Origin: DASTPP01 sp035762175
GTDB lineage: Bacteria; Myxococcota_A; Polyangia; Polyangiales; Polyangiaceae
Direction: 5' to 3'
DNA length: 7,237 bases
Assembly (NCBI GenBank): GCA_035762175.1
Contig: DASTPP010000265.1
Span: 1 to 7,237, forward strand
This document shows, one piece after another, positions 4,876 to 7,237 of this stretch. The notes beneath the pieces were generated by a model, which was given only the letters and a program-made list of their open reading frames with translations, ran no database searches and was not told the DNA's origin. The translations under genes were made by a program, and so were the position numbers. Position 1 is the first letter of the stretch. Every line of letters starts with the position of its first letter.

Positions 4876-7237
4876 TCATAGCTCGTCGAGTTCGACGATC
4901 AAGATTCGCTTGCGGTTCTTCTGCCGCGCCACCGAGACGACCTTGAACGTCGCGTCCCGGGGGATGAGCATCTCGCGCTCGTGCGGCAGCTTCGAGGCCG
5001 GGGCGATGCCGACGGCGCTCTTCGCGCGAATCGAGAAGAAGATCTTGTACTTGCCCGAGTAGTCGGGCAGGTCGCTCGAGCCGCCCATGAACTCGTCGTA
5101 GGCGATCCTCGGGTCCCAGGTCGCGCTCGAGGTGCCGGGGCCGCCGCCCTGGCCGAGGCCGAAGCCCGGCGCCTGGTTCAGGATGGCGCGGACGGCCTCG
5201 GGCGGCACCTCGGTCATGCCGCGGAAGACCGAGCCCGGCTCGGCGCCGGCGGCGCGCGTGCCGGCGGCGATCTTGTCGGAGAGGGCCCGGTACTGCGCGG
5301 CGTCCTCGGGCGACATGCCCGCCGTGGCGAGTTCGCCCGGGTCCGACGTGCGCTCGGCGGTGCGGATGCGGCCGAACTCGTTGCCGGTGAACCGCTTGAT
5401 GGCGCCCGCCGAGCCCTTGGGCATCCGGTCGAGCCGCTCCTTCATGCGGGCGTTGAAGGCCTCCTCGGTCTCGCCGCCCGGGTGGTGCGTGGCCGAGCGG
5501 GGGAAGAGCGCCTCGACGTCGACCTCGGGCAGGGCCGGGACGTCGGCGAGCTCGACGGGCTGCCCGGGCCCGACGGGGCGGCCCTTGAGCCTCGGCGCGA
5601 CGTAGCGGGCGCCGGGCAGGTCGTCGCCGGCGGCCGGCGGAGGGGCGGGCTTGGGCGCCGGCGCAGGCGGCGCGGGCGGAGGCGGAGGCGGCTTGACGGC
5701 CGGCGGCGGGGGAGGCGGCGGGGGCGCGGGCTTGGGGGCCGGCGGGGCGGGCTTCGGCGCGGGCTTCGGCGCCGGGGCCGAGAGGCCTTCGACCTTCGCC
5801 GCGAGCTTTTCGGCCCGGGCCTCGAGCATCGCGACGACCTTCTGCCGGTCGGCCGCCGAAAGGCCGGGGGCGTGCTCGTCGACGAAGGCGCCCCAGCCGC
5901 CGGGGCCCGACGCGACGGCCTTCGCCCGGGCGACGGTCGAATCGAGGTCGCCCTTCAGGTCGGCGACCGAGACGCCCGCGACCTGGAAGAGCGCGGCGTA
6001 GTCGGGGTTGACGTTCGGGTCGCGGAAGCCGTCCCACTCGGCGAGGCCGTTGAGCAGGCCGGCGGGCTTCCGCGTGCCCTGCGCCCTGTGCAGGAACGCG
6101 GCGCCGTTGTCGATGCGCACGAGCCGGCCGAGCGCGTCGACGACGACGTTGTTCGAGCCCGTGCCGACGACGTCCCAGTTGGCGACGAGCACGTCGGCGC
6201 CGAAGCCGCGCAGCACCTCGCGGGCGCGCGCCTTCGTGACGCCGGCCTTGCCCAGCTCCTTCGCGCCCTCGACGAGCGTCGAGGCGAAGTAGGTCTCGCC
6301 CTTGGCGACGACGACGACCGACTCGGGCGCGTCGACGCCGAGGGCTCGGTAGAGGCGGTTGGCGAGGTGCTCGCCCCAGGCCTGGGCCGGGTCCGCGTAG
6401 CGCTTGACGTAGCGCTTGACCCCGTCCGAGCCCTCGTAGAACCCGCCCTGGTTCGAGCCTGCGGCGTCGCCGATCTTCTTGGCGAAGATGTCGAGCGGCG
6501 CCGGCGCGGCCGGGGGCTTCGGCGCGGGCGCGACGACCGGCGGAGGCGGGGGAGGGGGCGGAGGCGGAGGCGGAGGGGGCGGAGGGGGCGGAGCCGGCTT
6601 CGGCTTGGGCGCGGGCGGAGCGACGACGGGCGCGGGCGCCGGCTTCGGGGGCGGCGCCGGCTTCGGGGTCTTCGGCGCCTTCGGCGCCTTCGCCCACGCG
6701 TCGGCGAGGGGCTTCGGCAGGTCGGCCGCCTTCGGCTCGGGCGCCGGCGGCGCCGCGCCCTTCGAGGGGCGGCCGCCGAAGCCCTCGTCGGCGTGGGCGT
6801 CGGGCAGCTCCTTCGCGACGCCGCCCATCGCCTCGGCCTGCGAGCGGCGCAGGGCGAGGAAGGTCGACCGGCAGGAGAAGTGAAGCGGCGGAAGCCGACC
6901 CTCCCAGCGCGGGTCGTCGGCCGGCAGGAGGGTGCCGTCGAGGCGGCGGCAGACCGGCGTGGTGCGGGCGTCGCCGATCGCCGTGAAGAGCCAGAAGGGC
7001 CGGAGCGTGAGCGTGTCCGGGTCGGTGAGCTGCGCGTAGCGGCCGGCCGAGTACGCTGACTGAAGGTTCGTCCGGAAGAGGGTCGCGAGCCGGTGCCCGA
7101 CCTTGTCTTCGTCGACGCCCCACGCGCCGGCGAGCTTCGCGCCCACCTCGGCCTTGAACGCCGCGAAGTCGGTGCCCTTGGCGAGCGCCTTGTCGAGCGC
7201 CGCCCAGACGTCCTTCGCGACGGCGAGGTTCGCGAGG
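4876..7237 (-). CDS. F: MuF minor head protein fused to kinase-like and ADP-ribosyltransferase domains (5' end outside window)
   Basis: The frame is open to the right edge, so the start is missing; 786 residues are visible (numbered from 7236). Residues 1-145 match the Mu F / SPP1 gp7 minor head domain: RTNLQSAYSAGR at 55-66, then GDARTTPVCRRLDG and a PPLHFSCRS end near 115-123. A Pro/Ala/Lys linker (162-247) with 18 consecutive prolines follows. Residues 248-485 resemble HipA/PI-kinase-like folds: NQGGFY glycine-rich start, YVK (K278), E289, LVANWDVVG (D355) with N362/N363, and RIDNG (D376). A second Pro-rich linker (488-533) leads to an R-S-E ADP-ribosyltransferase: VFRGM (R672), SSAT (S704), and ERE (E753, E755) near the C-terminus. 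F-type proteins act inside the head near the portal. The minor head and transferase calls are firm; the kinase is by motif only. The extra domains suggest a packaged or injected effector, which is inference. Confidence 0.88.
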   Translation of the reverse strand, partial: LANLAVAKDVWAALDKALAKGTDFAAFKAEVGAKLAGAWGVDEDKVGHRLATLFRTNLQSAYSAGRYAQLTDPDTLTLRPFWLFTAIGDARTTPVCRRLDGTLLPADDPRWEGRLPPLHFSCRSTFLALRRSQAEAMGGVAKELPDAHADEGFGGRPSKGAAPPAPEPKAADLPKPLADAWAKAPKAPKTPKPAPPPKPAPAPVVAPPAPKPKPAPPPPPPPPPPPPPPPPPPVVAPAPKPPAAPAPLDIFAKKIGDAAGSNQGGFYEGSDGVKRYVKRYADPAQAWGEHLANRLYRALGVDAPESVVVVAKGETYFASTLVEGAKELGKAGVTKARAREVLRGFGADVLVANWDVVGTGSNNVVVDALGRLVRIDNGAAFLHRAQGTRKPAGLLNGLAEWDGFRDPNVNPDYAALFQVAGVSVADLKGDLDSTVARAKAVASGPGGWGAFVDEHAPGLSAADRQKVVAMLEARAEKLAAKVEGLSAPAPKPAPKPAPPAPKPAPPPPPPPPAVKPPPPPPAPPAPAPKPAPPPAAGDDLPGARYVAPRLKGRPVGPGQPVELADVPALPEVDVEALFPRSATHHPGGETEEAFNARMKERLDRMPKGSAGAIKRFTGNEFGRIRTAERTSDPGELATAGMSPEDAAQYRALSDKIAAGTRAAGAEPGSVFRGMTEVPPEAVRAILNQAPGFGLGQGGGPGTSSATWDPRIAYDEFMGGSSDLPDYSGKYKIFFSIRAKSAVGIAPASKLPHEREMLIPRDATFKVVSVARQKNRKRILIVELDEL
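5638..5775 (-). repeat. Pro/Ala-rich linker 2 between kinase-like and transferase domains
   Basis: About 46 codons of Ala-Pro-Lys-Pro repeats with proline runs of eight and six separate the kinase-like domain from the C-terminal ADP-ribosyltransferase region. Composition matches linker 1, which supports a modular protein with three folded units on flexible tethers. Confidence 0.85.
6496..6753 (-). repeat. Pro/Ala/Lys-rich linker 1 with an 18-proline tract
   Basis: This stretch encodes the linker between the minor head domain and the kinase-like domain. It starts with Lys-Pro and Ala-Pro repeats and contains 18 uninterrupted prolines encoded at 6538-6591. The proline codons mix CCG, CCC and CCT. 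The plus strand is correspondingly G-rich, with G5 runs at 6548-6552, 6554-6558, 6575-6579 and 6584-6588, so a G-quadruplex is possible on the template strand. The protein segment should be an extended, disordered tether. Its length is probably variable through replication slippage. Confidence 0.9.

Noticed and set aside
4835..4879. A 14-codon frame whose ATG overlaps the fusion stop (ATGA)
   Set aside because: It stops after 14 codons and has no recognisable content. The 94-residue gene just downstream has the better ribosome site and length.
4981..7059. A 692-codon open frame on the plus strand opposite the fusion gene
   Set aside because: The translation is dominated by Arg, Gly, Ala and Val with long Arg-Gly runs opposite the poly-Pro tracts. 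Long antisense frames are expected in DNA this GC-rich; the minus frame has clear family motifs.
4835..7123. A 762-codon second frame on the minus strand overlapping the fusion gene
   Set aside because: It is an Arg/Pro/Ala-rich shadow without recognisable motifs, one frame off the gene with MuF and ART motifs.
1..7237. Decayed prophage remnant
   Set aside because: No frameshift or internal stop is visible in any gene, starts have plausible ribosome sites, and stop/start spacing is tight, as in a functional operon.

Overview
The window is the head-morphogenesis block of a Mu-like temperate phage, most likely an integrated prophage. Every credible gene lies on the minus strand and reads from the right edge to the left in one tightly packed operon. 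Base composition is very high in G+C (about 70% by eye) and third codon positions are almost all G or C. That points to a high-GC bacterial host, but nothing here identifies the species. No host gene, integrase, tRNA, attachment site, insertion sequence or CRISPR array is visible. All reading frames look intact; only the first and last genes are cut, and only by the window edges.

Layout in transcription order: (1) 7237-4876, a 5'-truncated giant fusion consisting of a Mu F / SPP1 gp7-type minor head domain, an 18-proline linker, a HipA/PI-kinase-like domain, a second Pro/Ala linker and a C-terminal ADP-ribosyltransferase; (2) 4859-4575, an unrecognised 94-residue protein directly behind the fusion; (3) 4520-3273, a Mu I-type prohead protease whose C-terminal half is a scaffold, with a well-placed in-frame internal start (3947) that would make the scaffold alone; (4) 3220-2789, a small capsid cement/decoration protein; (5) 2735-1815, the Mu gpT-type major head protein; (6) 1728-1309, a gp35-like protein; (7) 1305-895, a gp36 (DUF1320) head-tail connector; (8) 893-465, a Mu gpG-type virion morphogenesis protein; (9) 465 to beyond the left edge, a probable gp37-like or tail-terminator protein.

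Together these genes make the capsid shell (head and cement proteins), assemble and mature it (scaffold, protease), and build the neck that accepts the tail (gp36, gpG, gp37-like). The F-type protein normally sits inside the head near the portal. Here it carries two apparent enzyme domains on flexible linkers, so it is the best candidate for an injected or packaged host-modifying effector, and it is the most interesting object in the window. Secondary points are the translational layout of the protease/scaffold gene (a UUCG hairpin before the outer start, a strong Shine-Dalgarno before the inner one), a 19-of-20-base repeat that follows the stop codons of both the protease and the major head gene, and a gene order in which the gpG-like gene has moved relative to Mu.
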